A program made the translations under genes and the position numbers. Of a stretch of DNA of 33,780 nt, positions 26,186 through 33,780 are shown piece after piece. Under the pieces are notes generated by a model. It was not told where the DNA came from, made no database searches, and saw only the letters and a program-made list of their open reading frames with translations. Source of the stretch: a virus. The stretch spans positions 1 to 33,780 of IMG/VR virus record IMGVR_UViG_3300043803_002280. One strand, given 5' to 3'. Position 1 is the stretch's first letter; each line of letters starts with the position of its first letter.

Positions 26186-26734
26186 TTAAATAATATTGGC
26201 AGTGCCGCTAGTAACTTCAGAAGCATGTTGTTCGCTAAACACTTCGCCTTCCCAATCTTCAGTTCCATCTTTAGGTGCTATTCCATTTTGCCATTTTTGA
26301 ACAGAAAAGAATACTCCACCTTCTGGCCCAAAGTCACCATTGTGCATATCTCCTGGTAAAATTCTTAAGAAGTCTCCTCTATTTTTGGATTGATAAATTT
26401 TTGTTGTATCAACTAAATTAAAATCTTCTGTTTCTAGCTCACCATTTTTAAAGAAATTTATTTGACCACCAGCATAAACTTCAAAGTTATCCATATTTGG
26501 ATGTTTGTGTTTTGGAATAATTGAGTCTGGATCCATTATTACTAATTGAACTTGAAAAGGACCCTTGGTGTACCAGTTTAAAGTATAAGCTCTTTTTTCT
26601 TCATTAAAATATGTAACCTTAAAAGGTTTAAGAAAAGGCATTAATCCAATATGTGGACCAGAATTTAAAAACCAGTTTAAAAAATCTTCAAGTGAGTGAG
26701 ACTCATTCCAATCTTGATCTTTAAATATTGACAT
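26186..26734 (-). CDS. cupin-fold metal-binding protein
   Basis: A 182-residue protein with the cupin motifs: IIPKHKHPNMDNFEVYAGG (H76, H78, E85) and ILPGDMHNGDFGPEGG (H131). Cupins are either dioxygenases, isomerases or sugar-binding epimerase-like proteins; sequence alone does not decide. GGGGAGA precedes the ATG. It converges with the oxygenase gene, one base apart. Confidence 0.75.
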   Translation of the reverse strand: MSIFKDQDWNESHSLEDFLNWFLNSGPHIGLMPFLKPFKVTYFNEEKRAYTLNWYTKGPFQVQLVIMDPDSIIPKHKHPNMDNFEVYAGGQINFFKNGELETEDFNLVDTTKIYQSKNRGDFLRILPGDMHNGDFGPEGGVFFSVQKWQNGIAPKDGTEDWEGEVFSEQHASEVTSGTANII

Positions 26735-26750
26735 AATCTATCTCCCCTGT

Positions 26751-26912
26751 TTATTTTTTAATAAAAAAAATAAAAGCTGATTTTATGGTTTTTTTAATTT
26801 TTCTTAAAAAATCTTCAACTTTTTTTTCAGCTTTTGCTTCAGGAGATTCTTGGTATGCATCAGTATGAAACCTAGGGCTTCTCATTGCTTTTGAAAAATG
26901 ATCTCTTGCCAT
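26751..26912 (-). CDS. small basic protein of unknown function
   Basis: A 53-residue protein (MARDHFSKAMRSPRFH onward) ending in a Lys/Ile/Phe-rich helix (IKKTIKSAFIFFIKK) that could lie on a membrane. TGCTATAAT ends nine bases before the ATG. An earlier in-frame ATG lies in the hairpin and is rejected. Confidence 0.55.
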   Translation of the reverse strand: MARDHFSKAMRSPRFHTDAYQESPEAKAEKKVEDFLRKIKKTIKSAFIFFIKK

Positions 26913-26934
26913 AATAATATCATTATAGCACAAA

Positions 26935-26962
26935 CCCCAATTGGAGGCGGATCCAATTGGGG
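26935..26962 (-). terminator. terminator hairpin (second hairpin adjacent)
   Basis: CCCCAATTGG and CCAATTGGGG form a ten-pair stem around an eight-base loop; TTTG follows on the minus strand. Just upstream TAGCAT-TTGC-ATGCTA (26967-26982) and TGTAGG/CCTACA (26984-27007) form further stems, giving three in a row after the stop at 26999. Confidence 0.65.
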
Positions 26963-26998
26963 TTGTTAGCATTTGCATGCTAGATGTAGGGATTTAAA

Positions 26999-27199
26999 TC
27001 AACCTACACTATTTTGTATATCAGGAAAATTTTCTACAAGATTGTCTAGAACTTTTTCCATACACTTTTTAATAACTTCATCCATAACTTCAATCTGTGA
27101 TTCAGCAGATGTTTTTTCAACACCACTTTCAATAGCTAAGTCTACATTTGCTTTCTTAAAAGAGTGCACCATTATGCTTAAAACTAAATCTTTATTCAT
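26999..27199 (-). CDS. helical protein of unknown function
   Basis: A 66-residue helical protein (MNKDLVLSIMVHSFKKANVDL onward). It overlaps the upstream gene by eight bases. Not recognised. Confidence 0.65.
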   Translation of the reverse strand: MNKDLVLSIMVHSFKKANVDLAIESGVEKTSAESQIEVMDEVIKKCMEKVLDNLVENFPDIQNSVG

Positions 27200-27404
27200 T
27201 TTCTTCCTCCGCTCTAAATGCTGGGCTGGGACCTAGCAAAAAACCTTCTTTGTGATATTCTATCATTTTTTTTATTTTAATGTCATCCTCTTCGCCTCTA
27301 GATTGTATATTTGCAATTAAGGTAAGCACGTCGTAAATCCTATGTAGCATTATATAGTTAACCATAGGAAGATTATCTTCTAGATTATCTCTATTTTCAT
27401 TCAT
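27192..27404 (-). CDS. helical protein of unknown function
   Basis: A 70-residue protein (MNENRDNLEDNLPMVNYIM onward), mostly helical with an acidic end. Overlaps both neighbours by eight bases, the same step as the adjacent pair, so the three genes probably form one translational unit. Confidence 0.65.
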   Translation of the reverse strand: MNENRDNLEDNLPMVNYIMLHRIYDVLTLIANIQSRGEEDDIKIKKMIEYHKEGFLLGPSPAFRAEEENE

Positions 27405-27588
27405 CTTTATTTTTTAGGCTTTCTATAGCCTCATCAATTGTTGAAGCCCCTTTTAACTTTAAATCTTCTAAATATGTAACAAATGAATTTAAAACTCTTT
27501 CACTAATTAAAATTGTATTCATATGCACACACGGAATGCTTCTAGCTATCTGCTTTCTTATCTCTAAGTTATATTGACTTTCCTGCAT
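27397..27588 (-). CDS. helical protein of unknown function
   Basis: A 63-residue protein (MQESQYNLEIRKQIARSI onward). Overlaps the zinc-ribbon gene upstream by 20 bases. Not recognised. Confidence 0.62.
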   Translation of the reverse strand: MQESQYNLEIRKQIARSIPCVHMNTILISERVLNSFVTYLEDLKLKGASTIDEAIESLKNKDE

Positions 27589-27787
27589 TTTTAATTTCCA
27601 ATTCCATTTTTTTATAAAGAGACATGCCGATGTGGCTCTTATATTTACAAGACATGCAATAAATAAATATTTCGTCTTTTTCGTCTAAGTTAGAAAAGAG
27701 AAGGCCTTGATCTAATGGGCAAGCCATTTCTGAAACAAGACCTTCTCTCGAAAGACTTAGATATTCAGATACTAATTGTATCTTAAT
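27569..27787 (-). CDS. small zinc-ribbon protein with probable ATT start
   Basis: A 72-residue protein with CPLDQGLLFSN and YCMSCKYKS, a three-Cys zinc-ribbon pattern. The frame appears coding upstream of the first ATG (27727), giving KIQLVSEYLSLSREGLVSE. The only start near the AAGGGA ribosome site is ATT at 27785-27787, six bases away. ATT starts are rare (infC is the classic case). If ATG at 27727 is used, the protein has 52 residues. Confidence 0.55.
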   Translation of the reverse strand: MKIQLVSEYLSLSREGLVSEMACPLDQGLLFSNLDEKDEIFIYCMSCKYKSHIGMSLYKKMELEIKNAGKSI

Positions 27788-27799
27788 AATAAATCCCTT

Positions 27800-28360
27800 C
27801 TAACTCTTAGATGGAAACTTGCTTAGCCACTCTTTTGTTCGAGGAGTTAAGCCTTTCCATGACGACCAATCTTGACCGCCATTGGTCATATAATACGTTA
27901 TCTCTGCGTTGATTGCTGGATCAAATAACGAATAGTTACTGTCCAGTTTGAATTTTTCTTTACGATCATTACCTAGGTTTCCCAACATGTTAATCTGAAA
28001 AATTCCATAGGAACTGTCTCCAGTTTTCCTGTTGCCGTTATAAGCCATTGGGCGTCCATTAGACTCCTTTTTAGCTACAGCCCACGCCATTTTAAGGGCG
28101 CTACCCTCAAAGCCTACAGCCTTGAGAAGTTCAACCAATTCTTTGTCTGTTAAAGACTCTGATGGTTTCCACACAGTATTGCTGAATTGCTCCAGCTTTT
28201 CCTTGTTAAGTTGTGCTTCGGTTTTTACATCTGGTTTTACAACCAGAGCAGATGCTGATTGAATTATTTCTGGTTGACCAGCAAATAAAAACAATACAAA
28301 CACTGATATTGCAACATAGTGATGTAAAACATCGCTAAGTTTTTGTTTTATATTCTCCAT
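27800..28360 (-). CDS. secreted lysozyme/transglycosylase-like endolysin
   Basis: A 186-residue protein. Residues 13-38 form a hydrophobic signal or anchor segment (YVAISVFVLFLFAG) with a possible SASA cleavage site. The catalytic domain (75-180) has the lysozyme-superfamily layout: AVAKKESNG with Glu99 as the likely acid, then SSYGIFQIN and YYMTNGGQDWSSW. It would cut peptidoglycan. An exported endolysin with an N-terminal anchor fits a pinholin/SAR-type lysis scheme with the holin at 30583. GGAGGA lies seven bases before the ATG at 28360. Confidence 0.82.
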   Translation of the reverse strand: MENIKQKLSDVLHHYVAISVFVLFLFAGQPEIIQSASALVVKPDVKTEAQLNKEKLEQFSNTVWKPSESLTDKELVELLKAVGFEGSALKMAWAVAKKESNGRPMAYNGNRKTGDSSYGIFQINMLGNLGNDRKEKFKLDSNYSLFDPAINAEITYYMTNGGQDWSSWKGLTPRTKEWLSKFPSKS

Positions 28361-28393
28361 AGGCATTTCCTCCAATAGAGATAACGAACTATA

Positions 28394-28423
28394 AGAATAC
28401 CATTAAAAAGTTTAATCTGTCAA
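28394..28423 (-). promoter_or_regulatory. lysozyme promoter
   Basis: On the minus strand TTGACA, 18-base spacer ending in TGG, TATTCT. Leader of about 25 bases with GGAGGA. Confidence 0.6.
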
Positions 28424-28516
28424 CCTGGCACATATAGTATTATTGTTCTAGTTAACTAATAATAAAATGGTTTTTATTGGCTTTTTATTAATGCTCTTCC
28501 TATGTTTAAAAAAGTT

Positions 28517-28525
28517 TGGTAGAAT
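28517..28525 (+). promoter_or_regulatory. extended -10 promoter of the reductase gene
   Basis: TGGTAGAAT, with transcription expected near 28532 and a leader of about 47 bases that ends in AAAAGG. The leader is too short for a cobalamin riboswitch. Confidence 0.5.
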
Positions 28526-28578
28526 AGGACTCTACTTAAATTAAATTATACCGCTAGGCGGAGAAAAAGGTACTATAA

Positions 28579-30513
28579 TTGTCAAATACTATTGCAAACC
28601 CGTATGAAAATTTTATTGCGTTATCACGTTACGCTAGATGGATTCCAGAAGAGAACCGTCGTGAAACGTGGGGTGAAACGGTGGATAGATATTTTGGCTT
28701 TATGCTAAACCACTTGAAAGAAAATTATAATTACATTCCAACTGAAAAGCTTGTAGCGGAATTAAAAGACGGTGTATTTAAAAGAAACGTTATGCCCTCT
28801 ATGCGCTCCGTAATGACTTCAGGAGCAGCATTAGAAAGAGATAATGTAGCAGGCTACAATTGTTCATTTGTACCAGTTGATTCGCCAAGATCTTTTGATG
28901 AAACCATGTATATTCTTATGTGCGGAACAGGTGTTGGTTTTTCTGTTGAATATAAGTATATTAACAAGCTTCCTTCCGTCCCAGAAACATTTGAAAAGTC
29001 TACAACAGTAATTACAGTAGAAGATTCAAAGCAAGGTTGGGCAAAAGCTTACCGTGAGCTTCTTGCATTACTTTGGTCAGGACAAATTCCAGCAGTTGAT
29101 GTTTCAAAGGTTCGCCCAGCTGGCGCACGTTTAAAAACAATGGGAGGCAGATCTTCAGGTCCTCAACCTTTGGTCAATCTTTTTGATTTTACAATCGCAA
29201 AGTTTAAATCAGCAGCAGGAAGAAACTTAAAGCCCATAGAGGCGCATGACATTATGTGCAAAATTGGTGAAGTTGTTGTTGTTGGAGGGGTTCGTCGATC
29301 AGCTATGATTTCTCTTTCAAATATTAACGATATTGAAATGGCCGCAGCTAAATCAGGAAACTGGTGGGAAAACAATACGCAACGTGCTCTTTCAAATAAC
29401 TCTGTAGCTTATTCTCGCAAGCCAGACATGGAACAATTTATTGCAGAATGGAAATCCCTTTATGATTCAAAATCAGGAGAGCGTGGAATATATAATGTTG
29501 CAGCAGCTCAAAAGCAAGCCTCAAAGTATGGACGAAGAGATCCAGAAATTCATTACGGAACAAACCCTTGCTCAGAAATTATTTTGCGTCCTTATCAATT
29601 TTGTAATCTTTCAGAAGTCGTACTACGTGAAAGCGATACAAAGAAAGATATTGAGCGCAAAGTTGAGCTTGCAACAATCCTTGGAACCTGGCAAGCAACA
29701 TTAACAGATTTTAAGTATCTTAGAAAAATTTGGAAAGATAACACAGAAGAGGAAAGGCTTTTGGGCGTTTCCCTTACTGGACAGTTTGGTCATAAGTTTA
29801 TGTCTGGAAAAGAAGACATGGTTGCATTAGAGGCTTTTTTAATGTCTATGCGTGAAAAAGCAAGAGACACAAATAAAGAAGAGGCTAGCAAGATAGGAAT
29901 TCCAGAGTCAGCAGCAATTACATGCGTAAAACCTTCTGGAACAGTATCTCAGCTTGTAGGAGTATCTTCAGGAATGCATCCATGGCATTCTCCATACTAC
30001 ATTCGAACAGTTCGTGGATCTAAAGGAGATCCTATTTCTGTTTTTTTAAAAGAAGTTGGAATTCCAGTAGAAGATGATGTTATGAAGCCAAATGAAACTT
30101 ATGTTTTTTCATTTCCAGTAAAAGCTCCAGAAGGCGCAATTGTTAGAAGCGACCTGACTGCCCTAGATCACTTAAACACTTGGTTAATTTATCAACGTGC
30201 ATGGTGTGAACACAAGCCATCTATTACCGTTTCTGTAAAAGAAGATGAGTGGATGGAAGTGGGCGCCTGGGTATACAAGCACTTTGATGAAGTTTCTGGA
30301 ATCTCATTTTTGCCTCATTCAGATCATACTTATAAGCAAGCCCCTTACCAAGAGGTAACCAAGGAAGAGTACGAATCCCTTGTTGCAAAAATGCCTAAAG
30401 AAATTAGATGGGAAGATCTATCTTTTTATGAAACAGAAGATGGTACTTCTGTAAATGCGACACTTGCTTGCAGCTCTGATGGTAATTGCGAATTGGTAGA
30501 TATTAGCGCATAG
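28579..30513 (+). CDS. nrdJ: class II (adenosylcobalamin-dependent) ribonucleoside-triphosphate reductase
   Basis: A 644-residue enzyme that makes deoxynucleotides using a B12 radical. Visible sites: C95 (YNCSF) and C342 as the redox pair, the NPCSE loop at 329-333 with radical Cys C331, N329 and E333, and a C-terminal C631/C637 pair for thioredoxin. The spacing 331 to 342 equals that of the monomeric Lactobacillus leichmannii enzyme, which is about 95 residues longer, so an insertion or allosteric part may be missing. TTG start with AAAGG eight bases before. It needs host or imported cobalamin and fits the phage thioredoxin. Confidence 0.93.
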   Translation: MSNTIANPYENFIALSRYARWIPEENRRETWGETVDRYFGFMLNHLKENYNYIPTEKLVAELKDGVFKRNVMPSMRSVMTSGAALERDNVAGYNCSFVPVDSPRSFDETMYILMCGTGVGFSVEYKYINKLPSVPETFEKSTTVITVEDSKQGWAKAYRELLALLWSGQIPAVDVSKVRPAGARLKTMGGRSSGPQPLVNLFDFTIAKFKSAAGRNLKPIEAHDIMCKIGEVVVVGGVRRSAMISLSNINDIEMAAAKSGNWWENNTQRALSNNSVAYSRKPDMEQFIAEWKSLYDSKSGERGIYNVAAAQKQASKYGRRDPEIHYGTNPCSEIILRPYQFCNLSEVVLRESDTKKDIERKVELATILGTWQATLTDFKYLRKIWKDNTEEERLLGVSLTGQFGHKFMSGKEDMVALEAFLMSMREKARDTNKEEASKIGIPESAAITCVKPSGTVSQLVGVSSGMHPWHSPYYIRTVRGSKGDPISVFLKEVGIPVEDDVMKPNETYVFSFPVKAPEGAIVRSDLTALDHLNTWLIYQRAWCEHKPSITVSVKEDEWMEVGAWVYKHFDEVSGISFLPHSDHTYKQAPYQEVTKEEYESLVAKMPKEIRWEDLSFYETEDGTSVNATLACSSDGNCELVDISA

Positions 30514-30564
30514 TGGTACAATAATATAATTGGGTTAAAGCCCAAAATTACTAGGCTTCCCGCC
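30514..30564 (+). promoter_or_regulatory. extended -10 promoter with two leader hairpins
   Basis: TGGTACAAT (30514-30522) follows the reductase stop directly. The leader holds TTGGG/CCCAA and CTAGGC-TTCCC-GCCTAG stems, then AAGGAG before the ATG at 30583. Layout matches the promoter at 4862. Confidence 0.6.
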
Positions 30565-30582
30565 TAGAAATAAGGAGATACG

Positions 30583-30807
30583 ATGAAGGAGACACTTATG
30601 AAGGCAGAAGAATGGTTATCAGCACTACAAAGCTACGGAAGACATTTCTTGGTATTGGCAGTTGCTCAATATGCTTACTTAGTTCAAAATAATGAAGTCC
30701 CAACTCTGCAAAACTTAGTTTTGCCAGCCCTGGTAGCAGTTATTGGACCAGCATTAAAAGCGGTAAATCCAAACAATTTAGAGTTTGGCTTTAAAGCTAA
30801 GAAATAG
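30583..30807 (+). CDS. putative holin
   Basis: A 74-residue protein with two hydrophobic stretches (about 20-35 and 44-60), a charged N-terminus and a tail ALKAVNPNNLEFG that, from memory, recurs in small actinophage holins. Size and position before tail genes and near the lysozyme support a lysis role. Topology is uncertain. Confidence 0.65.
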   Translation: MKETLMKAEEWLSALQSYGRHFLVLAVAQYAYLVQNNEVPTLQNLVLPALVAVIGPALKAVNPNNLEFGFKAKK

Positions 30808-30819
30808 TAGTCGATTAGA

Positions 30820-30853
30820 AATACTCCTGTGCTAAAATTAGTACAGGAGTATT
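30820..30853 (+). terminator. long palindrome: terminator containing a promoter -10
   Basis: AATACTCCTGT (30820-30830) and ACAGGAGTATT (30843-30853) form 11 pairs, extended inward by a wobble and CTA/TAG. The loop side contains TGCTAAAAT (30830-30838), an extended -10 for the tail operon. A TCGATT lies 16 bases upstream of it. Confidence 0.65.
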
Positions 30854-30875
30854 CCTATTTAGGAGACTATAATTA

Positions 30876-31220
30876 ATGGCAGCACAAAAAAATTTTGAGG
30901 TCGATCAAAATGCTACTTTCTCATTTGAAGTTCAGTATCTTGACGAAGATCAAAACCCAATTCAACTTAATTCTCATACTGCAAAATTGCAAGTTAGAGA
31001 TACACAAGGTGGTAAGAAGCTAGCCTTTACCCTGACAGAAACTGATGGAATTGTAATTAATCCAACTTTAGGAAAGTTGCAAATTTCTATTTCAGCTGAA
31101 AGAACAAATAATATGTTTTATCCAAAATCAGCATATGATTTAGTTATAGTTGATCCAAGTGTTAACAAGACTAGATTGCTAGAAGGGTATATGACCTTAA
31201 ATAGGTCTGTGACGATATAG
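30876..31220 (+). CDS. virion structural protein (tail/baseplate, BppU-N-like)
   Basis: A 114-residue all-beta protein: FEVDQNATFSFEVQYLDED opening, AKLQVRDTQGG, GKLQISISA and YDLVIVDP...LLEGYMTL. This is the pattern of baseplate upper-protein N-terminal or tail-spike adaptor domains. First gene of the tail operon; AGGAG upstream. Confidence 0.68.
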   Translation: MAAQKNFEVDQNATFSFEVQYLDEDQNPIQLNSHTAKLQVRDTQGGKKLAFTLTETDGIVINPTLGKLQISISAERTNNMFYPKSAYDLVIVDPSVNKTRLLEGYMTLNRSVTI

Positions 31221-31657
31221 TGGCAACCCGCTTAATAGTAACCGAAAATAATCCTTTAGTAGTCGTTAGAGCTTCTGGTGCCCCTGGACGTACAATTATA
31301 AGCGGAGCGGGAAATCCAAACAATAACTTAGGCGTACCTGGAGATTTTTATTTTGATACATCAACGACAAGATTCTGGGGTCCAAAAGATTCTCAGACAA
31401 ATACGTGGAATATAGCTCAAAGTTTTATTCTGGATAAGCCAATATCGTTATCCTACTCTTGGGAAATGTCTCAAATAACTGGACCAGTAAATGGGATCTA
31501 TTCTATCGTAATAAATCATAATTTGGGATTTAGCCCTAATGTGACAGTCAAATCTAGTGCAGGCGACATATTAGAGACAGGAATAGACTATAATAGTACT
31601 AATCAAATAACACTGACAATGGCTCAACCATTCTCAGGGACAGCGCACCTGTCATAA
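31220..31657 (+). CDS. tail-fibre-type protein, GTG start
   Basis: A 145-residue protein with GAPGRTIISGAGNP, a GDFYFDTSTTRFWGPK motif typical of phage tail fibres, and a C-terminal beta domain (SIVINHNLGFSPNVTVKSS). GTG overlaps the preceding stop by one base. Confidence 0.7.
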   Translation: MATRLIVTENNPLVVVRASGAPGRTIISGAGNPNNNLGVPGDFYFDTSTTRFWGPKDSQTNTWNIAQSFILDKPISLSYSWEMSQITGPVNGIYSIVINHNLGFSPNVTVKSSAGDILETGIDYNSTNQITLTMAQPFSGTAHLS

Positions 31658-31668
31658 GGAGATAGCAA

Positions 31669-32964
31669 ATGGCAAGAAAATTTTTAGTTAGCGTTGATCT
31701 CAATAAAAACGAGTTGCTCAATGCTAGAATCCAAAACTTAGGCGCAGCGCCTTCTAGTCCAGTATCTGGACAAATTTATTATGATACATCTAATCAAACG
31801 ATGTACTACTACAATGGATTGTCTTCACCTAACGGTCCATGGATGCCAATGTCTGGCTCCACAGAAGTTATTCAGGATGCTATTGGTTCATCTGTACTTG
31901 CTGGAACAGCGCTTACTTCAACATACGATGATGCCGCAGGAACAACAACATTAAAATTAAATGACACCGCAGTTACAGCTGGATCATATGGATCAACAAC
32001 AGCAATTCCTACATTTACAGTTGACGCACAAGGTCGTTTGACTGCAGCAGGAACAGTAGATGTAGCAACTAATCTTTCAATTGCTGGAGATACTGGAACA
32101 GACACAGTAGATTTGCTTGTAGACACACTTACAGTATCTGGCGGAGAAGGAATTGATGTAGCAGTAACAAATAATACAATTACAGTTTCTGCAGAAGATG
32201 CAACTTATACCAACAAGGGTGTTGCTTCATTTAACTCAACAGATTTTACAGTTACATCAGGAGCTGTATCCCTAAATAAAGATCCAGTAATTACTCTTTC
32301 AGGAGATGTAACTGGTTCGGCAGTAATGACAAACCTGGGCGATGTTGAAATTACAACAACAGTTGAACCAAATTCAGTAGAGCTTGGAACAGACACTACT
32401 GGAAGCTATATATCAACAATTGCTGGTACAGCTGGAGAAATTACAGTATCAGGTTCTGGTTCAGAATCAGCAGCAGTAACTATTGGTTTGCCAGATGACG
32501 TAACAATTGCAGGTACTCTTACAATTAACGGAAACCTTGACGTACAAGGTTCAATTAACTCAATAAGCACAACTGAAGTTAATATTGTTGATAACAAAGT
32601 TGTACTAAATACAAATGTAACTGATGCTCCTTTAGCAGATGCTGGATTAAAGGTAAACCGTGGAACATCTGCAGATGTAGAAGTTTTATGGAATGAAACA
32701 TCAGATCAGTGGACATTAACAAATGATGGCACAAACTATCATGAAATAACAAGAAAGTATAAGACCACACTAAATACATCAGAAACATCTTATACAGTTA
32801 CACATAATTTAGGCACAAAAGATACAGTAGTTTCTATTTACGAAGTTGCCTCCCCATTTGCAGAAGTACTTGCAGATGTTGAGCACACATCGGATTCAGC
32901 TGTAACTATTAAGTTTGCAGTTGCACCAGCATCTGGAGAATATAGAGTCGTTGTAATAGGATAA
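31669..32964 (+). CDS. tail fibre protein
   Basis: A 431-residue protein. The N-terminal block (residues 1-65) has GQIYYDTSNQTMYYYNG, a virion-attachment style repeat. Residues 70-330 are Thr/Ser/Gly/Val-rich beta repeats (TFTVDAQGRLTAAGTVD, GNLDVQGSINS) as in trimeric fibres. The end (TVTHNLGTKDTVVSIYE) is a compact tip domain. It likely recognises the host surface. GGAG precedes the ATG. Confidence 0.82.
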   Translation: MARKFLVSVDLNKNELLNARIQNLGAAPSSPVSGQIYYDTSNQTMYYYNGLSSPNGPWMPMSGSTEVIQDAIGSSVLAGTALTSTYDDAAGTTTLKLNDTAVTAGSYGSTTAIPTFTVDAQGRLTAAGTVDVATNLSIAGDTGTDTVDLLVDTLTVSGGEGIDVAVTNNTITVSAEDATYTNKGVASFNSTDFTVTSGAVSLNKDPVITLSGDVTGSAVMTNLGDVEITTTVEPNSVELGTDTTGSYISTIAGTAGEITVSGSGSESAAVTIGLPDDVTIAGTLTINGNLDVQGSINSISTTEVNIVDNKVVLNTNVTDAPLADAGLKVNRGTSADVEVLWNETSDQWTLTNDGTNYHEITRKYKTTLNTSETSYTVTHNLGTKDTVVSIYEVASPFAEVLADVEHTSDSAVTIKFAVAPASGEYRVVVIG

Positions 32965-32973
32965 GGATTTTAA

Positions 32974-33483
32974 ATGGCTAAAAAGTTTAAGTCCCTACTC
33001 AATCTACTTACACTTACAGAAGATCCACTTGTTGGATCATCTGGAGATGTGTATTTTAATGTTACAAGCAAAAACATTAAGATATACAACGGTAGTATTT
33101 GGGTTGACTTGACTCCAGCTTCTGACGATCCCGCCCCATTTTACATGCACACTCACTCTTACGATGGAGATGTTCACACAATTGACCTAAAAGAAACTAT
33201 TGACTTTTCTAATATTAACGAAAACGCTAATGTTGAAGAAAATATTCCTGTTATAATTGGCCTTGACGGCGGCGGCCCAAATGATGAGGTATTAAATCCA
33301 AATCTTAAAAGAATGTCTTTGATAAATGGAGGAGAGCCAGATTCTACATATTACCCAGAATCTGAATACCAACTCATTCTTGGCGGGGACTCTATTTCAG
33401 GATACTCATCAACAATAAATAGTGGAAATTCTAATTCACAATACTCATTAACAATAGATGGAGGAAATTCAAGTGGCAACTAG
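32974..33483 (+). CDS. tail-associated structural protein
   Basis: A 169-residue protein opening MAKKFKSLLNLLTL with a SSGDVYFNVTSKNIKIYNGS motif shared with the fibre upstream. The C-terminus is Gly/Ser/Asn-rich with repeats (GGDSISGYSSTINSGNSN). It has an 11-base overlap with the next gene. Confidence 0.72.
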   Translation: MAKKFKSLLNLLTLTEDPLVGSSGDVYFNVTSKNIKIYNGSIWVDLTPASDDPAPFYMHTHSYDGDVHTIDLKETIDFSNINENANVEENIPVIIGLDGGGPNDEVLNPNLKRMSLINGGEPDSTYYPESEYQLILGGDSISGYSSTINSGNSNSQYSLTIDGGNSSGN

Positions 33484-33780
33484 AATTCAATTAAGAAGAG
33501 ATATAGACGATGATTGGTTTAGAGATAATCCAACACTTTATGCTGGAGAAATTGCAATATCTTTAGATTTAAATACATTTAAAATCGGAGATGGAAGCAC
33601 CCCATGGAGAGAACTTGACTATGCTCTTTCAGGTACACTAGAAGAATACATTGCCCTTAGCACAAAAGGTGTTGCAAACGGAGTAGCCTCTCTTGACGGA
33701 GCAGGATTAATACCTTTGGCTCAGCTTCCAGGTGGAGCAGCACTTGATGCAGAAGTAGCTACAGCAGTTACTAACCACAA
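33473..33780 (+). CDS. tail fibre protein, N-terminal part (cut by window edge)
   Basis: The first 102 residues are seen: MATRIQLRRDIDDDWF, NPTLYAGEIAISLD and FKIGDGSTPWREL form the common phage-fibre head domain (GEI...KIGDG), then a GVASLDGAGLIPLAQLPGG repeat. GTG start with GGAGG eight bases upstream. Probably a receptor-binding fibre. Confidence 0.78.
   Translation, partial: MATRIQLRRDIDDDWFRDNPTLYAGEIAISLDLNTFKIGDGSTPWRELDYALSGTLEEYIALSTKGVANGVASLDGAGLIPLAQLPGGAALDAEVATAVTNH

Noticed and set aside
26935-27007. A tRNA in the hairpin-rich region
   Set aside because: Three stems exist, but loop sizes are wrong and no acceptor or seven-base T loop can be formed.
28526-28578. Cobalamin riboswitch ahead of the class II reductase
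   Set aside because: The leader is under 60 bases and lacks a B12-box-like conserved core.
31872-32788. Minus-strand frames opposite the tail fibre
   Set aside because: Shadows produced by Thr/Val-rich repeats; no start signals and opposite to operon direction.

Overview
This window looks like part of an AT-rich, probably lytic, tailed bacteriophage of an actinobacterium, most likely a freshwater or marine planktonic one. The evidence is: densely packed genes with 1 to 20 base overlaps; many 25-90 residue proteins; tail-fibre, holin and lysozyme genes; a B12-dependent (class II) ribonucleotide reductase; homologues of actinobacterial proteins (a mini-Lsr2, a DUF7455-like zinc protein, a proteasome/HslV-like peptidase); and many leaderless genes, as is common in Actinobacteria. 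I see no integrase, terminase, portal or DNA polymerase, so the genome extends beyond the window. The host assignment is inference.

Layout. (1) Positions 1-10354, plus strand: an accessory block with an HslV-like peptidase, a secreted subtilase, thioredoxin, a secreted alanine-rich surface protein, an H1-like lysine-rich protein, GroES, a glutathione-peroxidase-type thiol peroxidase, three 2OG-Fe(II) oxygenase-like proteins and many small Cys-rich or membrane peptides. (2) 10355-10846: a non-coding convergence zone with terminators for both sides. (3) 10847-21806, minus strand: about 35 small, probably early genes, including a mini-Lsr2, a YubB/Api92-like protein, a DUF932 protein and tRNA-Asp. 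They are split by intergenic regions that repeat the same regulatory parts: a TGTCAG box exactly 11 bases from the -10 hexamer, CRP/GlxR-type palindromes (TGTGA-N6-TCACA), perfect DnaA boxes and GC hairpins. (4) 22065-26912: a mixed-strand cargo module with an SGNH/WcbI-like protein, tRNA-Ile(UAU), two tandem sulfotransferase-like paralogues, a large 2OG-Fe(II) oxygenase and a cupin. (5) 26999-28360, minus: small genes and a secreted lysozyme-like endolysin. (6) 28579-33780, plus: class II ribonucleotide reductase, a holin-like protein, then tail-fibre genes running off the right edge.

How they may work together. Thioredoxin can reduce both the ribonucleotide reductase and the thiol peroxidase, giving a nucleotide/redox set. 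GroES, the HslV-like peptidase and the subtilase suggest takeover of protein quality control and of the surface. Holin plus lysozyme is the lysis pair. The 2OG oxygenases, sulfotransferase-like enzymes and SGNH/WcbI-like protein could modify virion or envelope molecules.

The strongest unusual signal is regulatory. The early block appears to be a phage regulon of 14 near-identical promoters. Ten carry a perfect or one-mismatch CRP-type site, at about -64, -74 or -82 to -85 from the inferred start, i.e. in steps of roughly one helical turn. Four upstream cassettes also carry paired DnaA boxes. Elsewhere the phage uses ordinary -35/-10 promoters placed so that transcription starts at or next to the start codon.
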